A stretch of DNA of 45,426 nucleotides from Bacteroides sp. (GCA_014802445.1 JAAVCF010000006.1:4701-50126), one strand, 5' to 3'; numbered from the stretch's first letter, positions 31,579 through 41,274 are shown. Translations and numbers: made by a program. The notes: generated by a model not told the origin, from the letters alone.

Positions 31579-32700
31579 ATGAACTATTTCATCTCGGCCG
31601 GAGAAGCTTCGGGAGATCTTCATGCATCTCAGCTTATAGCCGCTCTGAGGGCTGACGACCCTCAGGCTCGTTTCACCTTCCTCGGAGGCGACCTGATGGC
31701 GCGCGAGGCGGGCGGATCACCGCTTGTCCATTATCGCGACATGGCTTATATGGGATTCTCCGAAGTGGCGCGTCATCTCTCTGACATCCGCGCCAACTTT
31801 GCCAAGGCTCGCGCAGCTTTGGCCGCCGGTGGCTTTGACGCCGTGATTCTCGTGGACTATCCCGGATTTAACCTCCGCCTGGCGCGCGAGGCCCACCGTC
31901 TGGGCCTCCCTGTCTACTATTTCATTGCTCCCAAGGTGTGGGCCTGGAAGTCGTGGCGCGTCAAATCGCTCAAGCGCTATTGCAAGAGGGTGTTCTCCAT
32001 CTTCCCCTTTGAGCCGGCATGGTTTGCCGCCAGGGGCATGCAGGTGGACTATGTGGGCAATCCTTCCGTGGCCGAGACCGATGCGCGCCTCGCCGCCATG
32101 CCATCGCGCATGGAGCTCATTGCAGAGCATGACCTCACCAGCCGCCCCATCCTGGCGCTGGTGCCCGGCAGCCGCCTCGGCGAAATCCGTGCCAACCTAC
32201 CCGTGATGCAGAGCGTGGCGCGCAAGCGGCGCGACATGCAGGCTGTGGTAGCCGGCGCTCCGGGCGTTCCCATGGAGTTCTATCGCCGCTTCACCACGCT
32301 GCCGGTGGTGTTCGGCAGCACGTTTGAGCTCATGGCCCATGCCGATGCCGCTCTGGTCACTTCTGGCACGGCCACTCTCGAGTGTGCCCTTGCGGGAACG
32401 CCCCAGGTGGTGTGTTATCGCTCCAACGGCTCGGCGCTCACCTATGGCGTAATGAAGCGCGTGCTCCACGTGAACCATGTGAGCCTCCCCAATCTCATCA
32501 TGGACGCCACCATCATCCCCGAGATGCTGCTCCATCACTGCAATCCCGGCGATGTGGCCGACGAGCTGGCCCGGATTCTGCCCGGCACCCCAGGCCACGA
32601 GGAGCAGAAGCGCGGCTATGCCGAAATGCGTCGCCGTCTGGGCTCGTCATCGGCCGCAGCCGGAGCCGCCGCCCTGATTCTTCAGGACCTCGCCAAATGA
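31579..32700 (+). CDS. lpxB: Lipid-A-disaccharide synthase
   Basis: LpxB condenses UDP-2,3-diacylglucosamine with lipid X to form the lipid A disaccharide at the inner membrane. The protein is 373 residues from MNYFISAGEASGDLHASQLI, the canonical N-terminus; the frame is open to 31531 but without a better start. Other signatures are MAYMGFSEV, DYPGFNLRLAREAHRLGLPV, YFIAPKVWAWKSWRVKSLK, VGNPSVAE, LVPGSRLGEIRANLPVM and TSGTATLECALAGTPQVVCY, the donor site. It stands alone, with its own promoter and a terminator shared with frdB. Confidence 0.96.
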   Translation: MNYFISAGEASGDLHASQLIAALRADDPQARFTFLGGDLMAREAGGSPLVHYRDMAYMGFSEVARHLSDIRANFAKARAALAAGGFDAVILVDYPGFNLRLAREAHRLGLPVYYFIAPKVWAWKSWRVKSLKRYCKRVFSIFPFEPAWFAARGMQVDYVGNPSVAETDARLAAMPSRMELIAEHDLTSRPILALVPGSRLGEIRANLPVMQSVARKRRDMQAVVAGAPGVPMEFYRRFTTLPVVFGSTFELMAHADAALVTSGTATLECALAGTPQVVCYRSNGSALTYGVMKRVLHVNHVSLPNLIMDATIIPEMLLHHCNPGDVADELARILPGTPGHEEQKRGYAEMRRRLGSSSAAAGAAALILQDLAK

Positions 32701-32753
32701 CACTGTGAGGCCTCTCGCAGGCCGCATGTTCGCCCTCACATTATAATATAAGG

Positions 32754-32786
32754 AAAGCCGCCGCCCATCGGGCAGCGGCTTTCGCT
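32754..32786. terminator. Bidirectional terminator between lpxB and frdB
   Basis: AAAGCCGCCGCCC pairs with GGGCAGCGGCTTT (one mismatch) around ATC. Runs of T follow on the plus strand, and A-rich sequence precedes the stem, giving Ts in the minus-strand transcript. Confidence 0.8.
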
Positions 32787-32806
32787 TTAGGGGTAACCTT
32801 AGTGGA

Positions 32807-33562
32807 TTAGTCAGAGAACTTGGCCTTCTCAAACTCGCGGTTCAGGCGGGCAATGTTGCTCAGTGAGATGTTCTTGGGACATTCTGCTGAGCAGGCACCG
32901 GTGTTGGTGCAGTTGCCGAAGCCGAGCTCGTCCATCTTCTTCACCATGGCGCGGGCGCGACGCTTGCGCTCCACCTGGCCCTGGGGAAGGAGGGCAAACT
33001 GGCTCACCTTGGCGCTCACGAAGAGCATGGCTGAGCCATTCTTGCAAGCTGCTACGCAGGCGCCGCAGCCAATGCAGGTGGCAGAGTCCATAGCCTCGTC
33101 AGCCACCTCCTTTGAGATGGGAAGATTGTTGGCATCCTGTGCGCCGCCGCAGTTGAAGCTAACGTAGCCGCCGGCCTGCTGAATCTGGTCGAAGGCATTG
33201 CGGTTAACCATCAGGTCGCGGATTACGGGGAAAGCCGCTGAGCGCCAGGGCTCGATGGTGATGGTGTCGCCGTCGTTAAACTTACGCATGTGGAGCTGGC
33301 AGGTGGTGATGCCCTGAACGGGACCGTGGGGGTGACCGTTGATGTAGAGCGAACACATGCCGCAGATGCCTTCGCGGCAGTCGCTGTCAAACACCACAGG
33401 CTCTTCGTTCTGGTCAATGAGCTGCTGGTTGAGCATGTCGAGCATCTCCAGGAAGCTTGAGCCGGTGGAGACATTGTCAACACGGTAGGTGGCGAAGTGT
33501 CCTTTCTCCTTGGGACCACGTTGACGCCAAATTTTCAGGTTTACGCTGATTGTATTTTCCAT
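32807..33562 (-). CDS. frdB: Fumarate reductase/succinate dehydrogenase iron-sulfur subunit
   Basis: About 251 residues from [16 protein letters not shown]; a longer frame to 33601 has no family support. FrdB passes electrons from menaquinol to FrdA through three clusters. The [2Fe-2S] ligands lie in [15 protein letters not shown] with a later Cys in GITTCQL, the [4Fe-4S] ligands in [14 protein letters not shown], and the [3Fe-4S] ligands in [15 protein letters not shown]. It follows frdA after 78 bases and ends near the terminator shared with lpxB. In Bacteroides the homologous complex works mainly as fumarate reductase. Confidence 0.95.
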   Translation of the reverse strand: MENTISVNLKIWRQRGPKEKGHFATYRVDNVSTGSSFLEMLDMLNQQLIDQNEEPVVFDSDCREGICGMCSLYINGHPHGPVQGITTCQLHMRKFNDGDTITIEPWRSAAFPVIRDLMVNRNAFDQIQQAGGYVSFNCGGAQDANNLPISKEVADEAMDSATCIGCGACVAACKNGSAMLFVSAKVSQFALLPQGQVERKRRARAMVKKMDELGFGNCTNTGACSAECPKNISLSNIARLNREFEKAKFSD

Positions 33563-33640
33563 TTGTTTTTTCCGGGGAATTTTGGACTTCGCCGGCAGCA
33601 TTGAAGCCGCCGGGCGGTCGCGTGGGTTAAGGATTCGGGA

Positions 33641-35668
33641 TTATGACTTGTAGTTACGTGTCTGAACCTTGATTTCGGTGTAGTTGAGAGGTTCCTTGAG
33701 GAGCACGGGCTTCTCATTGTCGCCGGTGTATTTCCAGCATGACACATACATGTAGTCCTGGTCATTACGGGCTGCCTCGCCATCGGCCGTCTGATATTCC
33801 TCGCGGAAGTGTGCGCCGCAGGATTCGTTACGGTTCAGGGCGTCGATAGCCATCATCTTGGCCATGGTCAGGAAGTCCTCAAGGCGCAGTGCCTTTTCGA
33901 GCTCGGTGTTGAGGTCGTCGGCACGGCCCACAATGCGAAGGTCGCTGTAGAATTCCTTGCGCACTTCCTCCACCTCGGCAATAGCCTTCACGAGGCTCTG
34001 CAGGGTGCGGCCCATGCCCACGAGGTTCCACATCACGTGGCCCAGACGCTTGTGAATCTGGTCAGGGCTCTTGGTGCCCTTGATTGACATCAGGCGGTCA
34101 ATGCGTGCGCGCACTTCCTTCTCCACCTTGTCAAACTCAGGATGGTCAGTGCCGGGATGCTTCACCTTAATCTGGTCGCTCAGATAGTTCTGCATGGTGT
34201 AGGGGAGCACGAAGTAGCCGTCGGCCAGACCCTGCATCAGCGCTGATGCGCCCAGACGGTTTGCACCGTGGTCAGAGAAGTTACATTCACCGATGGCAAA
34301 CAGACCCTGGATTGAGGTCTGGAGTTCATAGTCAACCCAGATGCCGCCCATGGTGTAGTGGCTGGCGGGGAAGATCATCATCGGAGTGTGGTAGGGGTTG
34401 TCGTCCGAGATCATCTCATACATCTCGAAGAGGTTGCCGTAGCGGTCGCGAACCACATCCTCGCCAAGACGCTCGATGGCATACTTGAAGTCGAGGTAAA
34501 CGGCGTTGCCGGTGCCCACACCGAAGCCGGCGTCGCAGCGCTCCTTGGCGGCACGGCTGGCAATGTCACGGGGGCAGAGGTTACCGAAAGCGGGGTAGCG
34601 GCGCTCCAGATAGAAGTCGCGGTCCTCGTCGGGGATGTCGGTGGGTTTCTTCTTGCCGGCGCGGATGGCTTCGGCATCCTCTTTCTTCTTGGGAACCCAG
34701 ATGCGGCCGTCGTTACGAAGCGATTCGCTCATGAGGGTCAGCTTTGACTGGTCCTCGCCGTGAACGGGGATACAGGTGGGGTGAATCTGAGTGAAAGCAA
34801 GGTTGGCAAGATAAGCACCGCGCTTGAAGGCCTGGATGGCGGCTGAGCCGTTGCAGCCCATAGCGTTGGTGGACAGGAAGAAGGTGCGGCCGTAACCACC
34901 GGTGGCAAGCACCACGGCGTGAGCTGCGTAGCGCTCGATTTCGCCGGTCACGAGGTTGCGCACGATGATACCGCGGGCGCGGCCGTCAATGATGACGAGG
35001 TCAAGCATCTCGCGACGGTTGAACGAGCGCACGGTACCCTTCTCGATCTGACGGTTCAGTGAGCCGTAAGCACCAAGCAGGAGCTGCTGGCCGGTCTGAC
35101 CCTTGGCGTAGAAGGTACGGCTCACCTGAGCGCCGCCGAATGAACGGTTGGCAAGCAGGCCGCCATATTCGCGGGCAAAGGGAACACCCTGTGCCACACA
35201 CTGGTCAATAATATTGTTTGACACCTCGGCCAGACGATACACGTTAGCCTCGCGTGAGCGGAAGTCACCACCCTTTACGGTGTCGTAGAACAGACGATAC
35301 ACTGAGTCGCCGTCGTTCTGATAGTCCTTAGCAGCGTTGATACCGCCCTGTGCGGCGATTGAGTGAGCGCGGCGGGGGCTGTCCTGGATGCAGAAGTTCC
35401 ACACATTGAAGCCAAGCTCGCCAAGGGTTGAAGCGGCTGATGCACCGGCCAGACCCGTTCCCACAACGATAATGTCGAGGTTACGCTTGTTGGCGGGATT
35501 CACAAGCTTCTGATGAGCCTTATAGTTGGTCCACTTCTGGGCCAGAGGGCCTTCGGGTATCTTGCTGTCAATCTGGTATTCGGGAAGCTTTGACGACTCG
35601 ATGTCGGCGTAGTCCTTCATGATGGGGGTAGAGTCAATCATACCCTCGAGATTTTTGATGTCTGCCAT
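33641..35668 (-). CDS. frdA: Fumarate reductase/succinate dehydrogenase flavoprotein subunit
   Basis: FrdA carries covalent FAD and reduces fumarate, or oxidises succinate. The 675-residue protein has the FAD-binding GxGxxG variant [20 protein letters not shown] (~residue 66), [20 protein letters not shown] with the FAD-linked His, and [20 protein letters not shown]. Further on are [20 protein letters not shown], the substrate region with [12 protein letters not shown] (~440), and [19 protein letters not shown]. It lies between frdC (48 bases after it) and frdB. Confidence 0.96.
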   Translation of the reverse strand: MADIKNLEGMIDSTPIMKDYADIESSKLPEYQIDSKIPEGPLAQKWTNYKAHQKLVNPANKRNLDIIVVGTGLAGASAASTLGELGFNVWNFCIQDSPRRAHSIAAQGGINAAKDYQNDGDSVYRLFYDTVKGGDFRSREANVYRLAEVSNNIIDQCVAQGVPFAREYGGLLANRSFGGAQVSRTFYAKGQTGQQLLLGAYGSLNRQIEKGTVRSFNRREMLDLVIIDGRARGIIVRNLVTGEIERYAAHAVVLATGGYGRTFFLSTNAMGCNGSAAIQAFKRGAYLANLAFTQIHPTCIPVHGEDQSKLTLMSESLRNDGRIWVPKKKEDAEAIRAGKKKPTDIPDEDRDFYLERRYPAFGNLCPRDIASRAAKERCDAGFGVGTGNAVYLDFKYAIERLGEDVVRDRYGNLFEMYEMISDDNPYHTPMMIFPASHYTMGGIWVDYELQTSIQGLFAIGECNFSDHGANRLGASALMQGLADGYFVLPYTMQNYLSDQIKVKHPGTDHPEFDKVEKEVRARIDRLMSIKGTKSPDQIHKRLGHVMWNLVGMGRTLQSLVKAIAEVEEVRKEFYSDLRIVGRADDLNTELEKALRLEDFLTMAKMMAIDALNRNESCGAHFREEYQTADGEAARNDQDYMYVSCWKYTGDNEKPVLLKEPLNYTEIKVQTRNYKS

Positions 35669-35716
35669 ATCTTTTAATGGAGAATTGACGGTTGAAAAAA
35701 ATGAAGTATGATTGAA

Positions 35717-36541
35717 TTATTCGTTGGGAACGTCGGCGTTTTCCAGGGGTGCGTAAGCATCATCGGCCTCCTCCATTGCGGGAGTGACGGCCTCAAGGTG
35801 CATATCCTGATTAAACTCCTCATACTGAGTCTGGAGCGCAGGGCAGGTCACGTAGGTGTCCTTGTGGGCGTTGACGGTGAACACGATGGCCTGTGCAATG
35901 AACAGACCCACAACGATGGTGGTCCACCAGCAGCCGATGCATTTCAGACGGGGCATCCACACTGAATTGTTCCAACCGGCCGACTGGAACATTGACCAGA
36001 AACCATGGTTCATGTGGAACCACAGAGCCACAAAGCCGATGATGTAGACAATAGGAGTCCAAACCTGGCTGAAAGCCATCTGGATAAACATGGTGCCTGA
36101 CTGGGGAGAAACGGGCTCACCGGCATATTCGGCATGGAACTGGCAGATTTCGGCAAGCTGCATCTTGGCCCAGAACTGAATCATGTGGACCACCAGGAAC
36201 GCAACAACCACAAGGCCAAGAACAAGCATGTTCTTTGATGCCCATTCCACCTGAGGAGGACGTGAAGTCACGGCATAACGGTCAGCGCCACGTGCGCGAC
36301 GGTTCTGAACCGTAAGCCAGAGTGCATAGAGAATGTGCAGCACAAAAAGCACGCCGAGGCCGATTGAAGCCACAAGAGCATACCAGTTGGCGCCCAGGAA
36401 CGCGCAGATGACATTGTAGGCCGTTGGCCAGAAAATGGCCACGGTGTTCATCAGCACATGAAACGTAACAAACAGGACAAGACACGCGCCGGTCAGTGCC
36501 ATCACGAGCTTACGTCCTATCGATGAGCTTGTTAACCACAT
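35717..36541 (-). CDS. frdC: Fumarate reductase/succinate dehydrogenase cytochrome b subunit
   Basis: The membrane anchor of the complex, 274 residues from MWLTSSSIGRKLVMALTGAC. The frame reaches 36634, but the ATG at 36541 matches the family start. Five membrane segments can be seen, with His residues in the membrane (VTFHVLMN, LFVLHILYAL, LVVHMIQFW, LWFHMNHGFW) that should bind two b haems, as in the b558 family. It couples menaquinol oxidation to FrdAB. An acidic C-terminal extension of about 35 residues (MHLEAVTPAMEEADDAYAPL and on) follows the last segment and is longer than I expect. Confidence 0.94.
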   Translation of the reverse strand: MWLTSSSIGRKLVMALTGACLVLFVTFHVLMNTVAIFWPTAYNVICAFLGANWYALVASIGLGVLFVLHILYALWLTVQNRRARGADRYAVTSRPPQVEWASKNMLVLGLVVVAFLVVHMIQFWAKMQLAEICQFHAEYAGEPVSPQSGTMFIQMAFSQVWTPIVYIIGFVALWFHMNHGFWSMFQSAGWNNSVWMPRLKCIGCWWTTIVVGLFIAQAIVFTVNAHKDTYVTCPALQTQYEEFNQDMHLEAVTPAMEEADDAYAPLENADVPNE

Positions 36542-36604
36542 AGGAGTTGAAGAATTTTGATTTGGTTTATTAATTGGATAATTTGTTTTCAGGTATATGC
36601 TCTG

Positions 36605-36634
36605 CAAATTTACTGAAAAACCCCGCTCTAACAA
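36605..36634 (-). promoter_or_regulatory. Promoter of frdCAB (TTG-N19-TAAATTTG)
   Basis: On the minus strand TTTTTG (TTG at 36632-36634) is followed after 19 bases by TAAATTTG (36605-36612). The leader is about 60 nt and AT-rich. Confidence 0.85.
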
Positions 36635-36691
36635 AAATTAAGGAAAAAAATCTACAATTTTGCCCACCGCAACCGCGCCCCCTACCGCGGA

Positions 36692-36723
36692 TTTGCCCCG
36701 CCCGGATTTTTTAACTATCTTTG
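36692..36723 (+). promoter_or_regulatory. Promoter of the saccharopine dehydrogenase-family gene (TTTG-N20-TATCTTTG)
   Basis: TTTG at 36692-36695, twenty bases, TATCTTTG at 36716-36723. Both elements and spacing fit the consensus. The leader is about 68 nt. Confidence 0.85.
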
Positions 36724-36795
36724 ACCCCGAAGCGGCCCGCGGGTCGCGCTCAATTACGCTTTGAACAATTTAATCCCCCGTTTTTAAGTTAGAAT

Positions 36796-37992
36796 ATGGC
36801 AAAAGTCGTAATCATCGGAGCCGGCGGTGTCGGCACGGTTGTGGCACACAAGTGTGCTCAGCATCCCGAAGTGTTTTCGGAAATTGTGATTGCTTCGCGC
36901 ACCCGCTCTAAGTGTGACGCCGTGGCAAAGGCCATCGGCGCTTCAAATATCAGCACCGACTCTGTCGACGCTGACTCTGTGCCTCAGCTCGTTGAGCTCT
37001 TCCGTCGCCACAAGCCCGAGCTCGTTATCAACGTGGCCCTCCCTTATCAGGACCTCACAATCATGGACGCCTGCCTGGAGTGTGGCGTGAACTATCTCGA
37101 CACGGCCAACTATGAGCCCAAGGACGAAGCTCACTTTGAATACTCCTGGCAGTGGGCATATCGCAAACGCTTTGAGGACGCCGGCCTCACCGCCATCCTC
37201 GGCTGCGGCTTTGACCCGGGTGTAACCGGCGTGTTCACCGCCTATGCCGCCAAGCATTATTTCAGTCGAATGGAGTATCTTGACATTGTGGACTGCAACG
37301 CTGGCAACCACGGCAAGGCATTCGCCACCAACTTCAACCCTGAAATCAACATCCGCGAAATCACCCAGAACGGCCGCTACTGGCAGGACGGTCAGTGGGT
37401 TACCACCGGCCCCCTCGAAATCCACAAAACTCTCACCTATCCTGAAGTGGGCCCCCGCGAGAGCTATCTCCTTTATCACGAGGAGCTTGAGAGCCTCGTG
37501 CAGAACTTCCCCACCATCAAGCGCGCCCGCTTCTGGATGACCTTCGGCCAGGAATATCTCACCCACCTCCGCGTGATTCAGAACATCGGCATGGCCCGCA
37601 TTGACGAGATTGACTATAACGGCACCAAAATCGTTCCCCTACAGTTCCTCAAAGCCGTCCTCCCCAACCCCCAGGACCTCGGCGAGAACTACACCGGCGA
37701 AACCTCTATCGGCTGCCGCATCTCAGGTCTCGACAAAGAAGGCAAGCCCCTCACCTATTATATATATAACAACTGCTCACACCATGAGGCCTACCTCGAA
37801 ACAGGCATGCAGGCCGTGAGCTACACCACCGGCGTGCCCGCCATGGTGGGCGCCATGATGTTCCTTACCGGCAAGTGGGCCACCCCCGGCGTCCACAATG
37901 TTGAGGAGTTTGACCCCGATCCCTTCCTGGCCGAGCTCGCCAAGGACGGCCTCCCCTGGCACGAAATCATCGGCGGTGATCTCGAACTCTAA
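36796..37992 (+). CDS. Saccharopine dehydrogenase-family protein, probably carboxy(nor)spermidine dehydrogenase
   Basis: A 398-residue NAD(P)-dependent enzyme with the Rossmann motif VVIIGAGGVGTVVAHKCAQH at the N-terminus. It resembles the carboxynorspermidine/carboxyspermidine dehydrogenases (ILGCGFDPGVTGVFTAYAAK, DIVDCNAGNHGKAFATNFNP, NVALPYQDLTIMDACLECGV), which join putrescine or diaminopropane to aspartate semialdehyde in the spermidine route used by many gut Bacteroidetes. The decarboxylase partner is not in the window. It differs from true lysine-forming saccharopine dehydrogenase by length and these motifs. Single gene with a strong promoter and terminator. Confidence 0.88.
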   Translation: MAKVVIIGAGGVGTVVAHKCAQHPEVFSEIVIASRTRSKCDAVAKAIGASNISTDSVDADSVPQLVELFRRHKPELVINVALPYQDLTIMDACLECGVNYLDTANYEPKDEAHFEYSWQWAYRKRFEDAGLTAILGCGFDPGVTGVFTAYAAKHYFSRMEYLDIVDCNAGNHGKAFATNFNPEINIREITQNGRYWQDGQWVTTGPLEIHKTLTYPEVGPRESYLLYHEELESLVQNFPTIKRARFWMTFGQEYLTHLRVIQNIGMARIDEIDYNGTKIVPLQFLKAVLPNPQDLGENYTGETSIGCRISGLDKEGKPLTYYIYNNCSHHEAYLETGMQAVSYTTGVPAMVGAMMFLTGKWATPGVHNVEEFDPDPFLAELAKDGLPWHEIIGGDLEL

Positions 37993-38015
37993 TCCCCTCC
38001 CTCCCATCCTCCAGA

Positions 38016-38042
38016 CAGGGCGCCTCCGGGCGCCCTGTTTTC
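38016..38042 (+). terminator. Terminator of the saccharopine dehydrogenase-family gene
   Basis: CAGGGCGCC pairs perfectly with GGCGCCCTG around TCCG, followed by TTTTC. Confidence 0.85.
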
Positions 38043-38175
38043 GTTCCCTTCCCCGCAATGACTCAGCGGGCGCATAAAAATTCAAAGCGGATTAAAATAT
38101 TTTCGGCTCATGGTTGTCTTATAACACATAGCGCTCAATCAATCTAATCAATAACCCCTCAAAAGCAACCACCCG

Positions 38176-38541
38176 ATGACACGAATCATCATCCACATCT
38201 TTGCCGCCCTCGTGCTGCTCATAGCCATCCCCTCGCTCGCCGCTCTGGCCATCACCGGATTATGGAACGCCATCCTACCCTCAGTGTGTGGCGTCGCCAC
38301 CATCAGCTTCATTCAGGGCCTGGGCCTCTTTGCCTTGGGCCTTCTCCCCGTGGCCGGCGGATTCTGGCTCGGCATGCTCCTGGTGGGCGGCGGCATGCAC
38401 CTCACCGGTCATCATCGCAACGCATGGCATAAGCGCTGGCACAGCATGACCGAGCAGGAACGCCGTGACTTCATGCGTCGCCGCCGCGAATCTTTCGGCC
38501 ACCGTCCCACCCCCTTTGCCCAAGAGGATGAGCGCCTCTGA
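38176..38541 (+). CDS. Small membrane protein coupled to an ECF sigma factor
   Basis: A 121-residue protein with two hydrophobic segments (~4-30 and ~38-72, including ALVLLIAIPSLAALAI and FALGLLPVAGGFWLGML), then a short His/Trp/Arg-rich cytoplasmic part (GHHRNAWHKRWHSMTEQERR and DFMRRRRE). Its last 14 bases overlap the start of the sigma factor gene, so the two are translated together. That position and the topology make it a candidate anti-sigma or sensor partner, but it has no recognised anti-sigma domain. The upstream region has no full TAnnTTTG (TATTTTCG at 38098 is one off), so it might be driven by its own sigma factor. Confidence 0.8.
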   Translation: MTRIIIHIFAALVLLIAIPSLAALAITGLWNAILPSVCGVATISFIQGLGLFALGLLPVAGGFWLGMLLVGGGMHLTGHHRNAWHKRWHSMTEQERRDFMRRRRESFGHRPTPFAQEDERL

Positions 38542-39076
38542 CCCCATAGGGGAAATTTTCACCGAACACTCTCCCCGCCTGCTGGGCTACATCCGCTCAT
38601 GCGTCCACTCCCGTCAGGACGCCGAGGATATCCTTCAGGACGTGTTCTATCAGCTCGCCCGCAATTCCCCCGACGGCGTTTCCGAGATTGAGCGCATATC
38701 ATCATGGCTCTTCAAAGTGGCCCGCAACATGGTCACCAACTTCCTCCTCAAAAAGCGGGAGCTCAGCCTTGACTCTTACGATGACCACATCTGTGAGAAC
38801 ATTGCGCAGACACTCTTTTGCGGACCGCAGGATGCCCCTGACATCGTGCTGCTCAGAAAAATAGTGTGGCAAGAGCTTGACATGGCCCTCGCCGAACTGC
38901 CCCCTGAGCAATGTGAAGTGTTCTGTCTCACCGTTTTTGACCGCCTCTCGCTCAAGGAAATATCCCAAGCCACCGGCACCCCCGTGTCAACCCTCCTCTC
39001 GCGCAAACATTACGCCGTCAAGCGCCTCCGCCACCGCTTCCACGATCTCTACCAAGCCCTGCTCACCAACCCCTGA
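38528..39076 (+). CDS. ECF-type RNA polymerase sigma factor
   Basis: About 182 residues from the ATG at 38528 (MSASDPIGEIFTEHSPRLLG). Region 2 includes LLGYIRSCVHSRQDAEDILQ and DVFYQLARN (~20-50), with the -10 binding stretch ISSWLFKVARNMVTNFLLKK. Region 4 is LPPEQCEVFCLTVFDRLSLK, then EISQATGTPVSTLLSRKHYA (~125-170), a helix-turn-helix for the -35 element. The frame is open further upstream to 38465, but that part lies inside the membrane protein gene and is unlike the family. No terminator follows; the repeat region comes next. Confidence 0.92.
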   Translation: MSASDPIGEIFTEHSPRLLGYIRSCVHSRQDAEDILQDVFYQLARNSPDGVSEIERISSWLFKVARNMVTNFLLKKRELSLDSYDDHICENIAQTLFCGPQDAPDIVLLRKIVWQELDMALAELPPEQCEVFCLTVFDRLSLKEISQATGTPVSTLLSRKHYAVKRLRHRFHDLYQALLTNP

Positions 39077-39194
39077 CCACCATGCTCATCCAACTCGTAA
39101 TCTGGGCCATCACCGCCGCCTCCACCCAATCCGCCCCGCAACAACATAAACAATTGAGACCAATCGTTTCACGCCAGGCAAAAGTTCGCAAAAA

Positions 39195-39290
39195 GTAGGG
39201 ACGCCCGCCCTCCGCGACAACACCCCGCTGCCAACCCCGCCTCGCAAACGGGCCCGCAAAATGTAGGGGCGCCCGCACTCCGCGACAACA
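39195..39290 (+). repeat. Two partial GTAGGGGCG-type repeat copies
   Basis: GTAGGGACGCCCGCCCTCCGCGACAAC-like at 39196 and the closely similar copy at 39263 match the family at 5.6 and 10.3-10.6 kb but lack the central GTTCGGG and one palindrome arm. Sequence between them contains CTCGCAAACGGGCCCGCAAA. Confidence 0.7.
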
Positions 39291-39342
39291 AAAACGATTG
39301 GAACAATCGTAACCTCTCCGTAAACTACCCCCCAAAAAAGAA

Positions 39343-39374
39343 AAAGCGCCGAAGGGAAAAACCTTCGGCGCTTT
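39343..39374. terminator. Bidirectional terminator, mainly for the pfkA-cysS operon
   Basis: A perfect 13-bp stem AAAGCGCCGAAGG / CCTTCGGCGCTTT around a 6-base loop. On the minus strand it is followed by TTCTTTTTTGGGG, a good T tail. Confidence 0.88.
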
Positions 39375-39407
39375 CTATAACAGGTCCGATAGAAGCGGAG
39401 CCGCAAA

Positions 39408-39435
39408 AACTCCTAACTTCTAACTCCTAACTCTA
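39408..39435 (-). repeat. GTTAGGA heptamer tract at the cysS stop codon
   Basis: On the minus strand the cysS stop TAG is followed at once by AGTTAGGAGTTAGAAGTTAG and GAGTT. This is the same tract as at rsmD and the 4228 gene. Confidence 0.85.
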
Positions 39436-40914
39436 CTTCAGGCTCCATTCAAAGCCATTGCGGGTGTCCTTGACATCGAAGCCAATCTCGGCCAGGCGGT
39501 CGCGGATGAGGTCGCTCGTGGCCCAATCCTTCTCAGCCTTAGCCTTTGAGCGCATCTCCAGCAGGAGGTCCACGGCATCCTCAAAAGGCTTCATGGCACT
39601 CGCGTCGCCCTCGGCGCCACCGCCCACCTCGGGACGGATGCCCAGCAGGTCAATGAGCCAGGTGGAGAACAGGCGGCGAAGCCCCTCAAGGTCAGCCTCG
39701 GAGGCAGCCTGTGAGCCATCGGCAATGCGGTTCACCACACGCAGTGCGTCAAACAGAGTGGCAATCACCATCGGCGTGTTGAGGTCATCGTCCATCGCCT
39801 CGGTGCATCGTGCGTCAAGCGCGGCAATCTCTTCGGTAAGAGCCGGTTCGGTGGCCGTGGGCTTGAGGTCGAGCAGGCGGCGGTAGCCCTCGGTCATGCG
39901 CGCCAGCGCCTTCTCCGAAGCCTGCAGGGCGGCGTCGCTGAAGTCAAGCGTGCCGCGATAGTGGGCCTGAAGGATGAAGAAGCGGATGGTCATGGGCGAG
40001 AACGGCTGCGACAGCAGGGGGTGCTCACCCTTGAAAAACTGCTCCAGGGTGATGAAGTTGCCCAGTGACTTACCCATCTTGCGACCGTCAATGGTAATCA
40101 TGTTGTTGTGCATCCAATAGCGCACGGCATCGTGGCCGCTGTGGGCCACTGACTGAGCTATCTCACACTCATGGTGGGGAAACATCAGGTCCATGCCTCC
40201 GCCGTGAATGTCAAACGTGTCGCCCAGATATTTGCTGCTCATCGTGGAGCACTCCAGGTGCCAGCCCGGGAAGCCCTCGCTCCAGGGCGACGGCCAGTGC
40301 ATGATATGCTCCGGTGCGGCCTTTTTCCACAGGGCAAAGTCGGCCGGATGGTGCTTCTCGCTCTGTCCGTCAAGCTCGCGCGTGGTGGCAAGGAGCTCGT
40401 CGATGTTGCGGCCTGACAGCTTTCCGTAGGGGTGATCGCGGTTATATTTGGGCACGTCGAAATAAACCGAGCCCTCGCTCTCATAGGCGTAACCGCTTTC
40501 GAGAATGCGCTTTATGAATTCTATCTGCTCGATGATGTGGCCCGAGGCGTGGGGCTCGATGCTGGGAGGCAGCACATTCAGAGCGTCCATCGCGCGATGG
40601 TAGCTGTTGAGATAGTGCTGCACCACCTCCATCGGCTCAAGCTGCTCCAGGCGCGCCTTCTTTGCGATTTTGTCCTCACCCTCGTCAGCGTCATGCTCCA
40701 GATGGCCCACATCGGTGATGTTGCGCACATAGCGCACCTTGTAGCCCAGATGGCGCAGGTAGCGGAAAAGGATGTCAAACGTTATCGCCGGGCGCGCGTG
40801 GCCCAGATGGGGGTCGCCGTAAACCGTCGGGCCGCACACATACATTCCCGCCATCCCCTCGTGGAGAGGACGGAAGGTTTCTTTCATGCGGCTGAGAGTG
40901 TTGTAAATCTGCAT
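39433..40914 (-). CDS. cysS: Cysteine-tRNA ligase
   Basis: CysS charges tRNA-Cys. The 493 residues begin [14 protein letters not shown] and show [20 protein letters not shown] with the HIGH motif (~36-42) and the first zinc Cys, then [11 protein letters not shown] with the second Cys, HHECEIAQS, and the KMSKS motif as [11 protein letters not shown] near 278. The C-terminal helical DALR domain ends in NGFEWSLK. The stop TAG is directly followed by TTAGGAG heptamers. It follows DUF3467 after 9 bases and is the last gene of the pfkA run. Confidence 0.97.
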   Translation of the reverse strand: MQIYNTLSRMKETFRPLHEGMAGMYVCGPTVYGDPHLGHARPAITFDILFRYLRHLGYKVRYVRNITDVGHLEHDADEGEDKIAKKARLEQLEPMEVVQHYLNSYHRAMDALNVLPPSIEPHASGHIIEQIEFIKRILESGYAYESEGSVYFDVPKYNRDHPYGKLSGRNIDELLATTRELDGQSEKHHPADFALWKKAAPEHIMHWPSPWSEGFPGWHLECSTMSSKYLGDTFDIHGGGMDLMFPHHECEIAQSVAHSGHDAVRYWMHNNMITIDGRKMGKSLGNFITLEQFFKGEHPLLSQPFSPMTIRFFILQAHYRGTLDFSDAALQASEKALARMTEGYRRLLDLKPTATEPALTEEIAALDARCTEAMDDDLNTPMVIATLFDALRVVNRIADGSQAASEADLEGLRRLFSTWLIDLLGIRPEVGGGAEGDASAMKPFEDAVDLLLEMRSKAKAEKDWATSDLIRDRLAEIGFDVKDTRNGFEWSLK

Positions 40915-40923
40915 GGTCGGGGA

Positions 40924-41244
40924 TTAGGCTTTGCCTCCGGTGAGGAAGGGATTGGGAATCTCACCGTTCTTGGGTGCGCCGGCGGGACGCTTGTGCTGGA
41001 TCTCGCCGAAGGTTGCCTCATACTTCTTGAGGTTGTCATTGAGCGCAAACAGAAGGTTCTTGACGTTCTCGGGGGTCATGATGATGCGGCTCTGCACCTT
41101 GGCCTGGGGCATGTTGGGGGCCACGGTGATGAAGTCGATGAAGAACTCGTTGGGTGAGTGTGAGATAACAGCCAGGTTGCTGTAATGACCGTTAGCTACT
41201 TCGGGGGTGAGTTCAATCTTTATTTCGTTCTTTTTCTGTTCCAT
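40924..41244 (-). CDS. DUF3467 family protein
   Basis: A 106-residue soluble protein. The family core is EVANGHYSNLAVISHSPNEF, then FIDFITVAPNMPQAKVQSRI and MTPENVKNLLFALNDNLKKY; the family is widespread and of unknown function. A Lys/Glu-rich start and a Pro-rich C-terminal end (PAGAPKNGEIPNPFL) flank it. It lies 30 bases after the lipoprotein gene and 9 bases before cysS. Confidence 0.92.
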   Translation of the reverse strand: MEQKKNEIKIELTPEVANGHYSNLAVISHSPNEFFIDFITVAPNMPQAKVQSRIIMTPENVKNLLFALNDNLKKYEATFGEIQHKRPAGAPKNGEIPNPFLTGGKA

Positions 41245-41274
41245 GATGATTTGTTGGATTTTATGATTGTTGGT

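Larger units (their letters stand above)
39077..39432. other. Intergenic repeat region between the sigma factor and cysS
   Basis: This 356-base gap has no gene. It begins with a GC-rich stretch, then a 10-bp inverted repeat (CCAATCGTTT at 39160-39169, AAACGATTGG at 39292-39301) that encloses two partial GTAGGG-type repeat copies, then the bidirectional terminator (39343-39374) and the heptamer tract that abuts the cysS stop. Confidence 0.75.
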
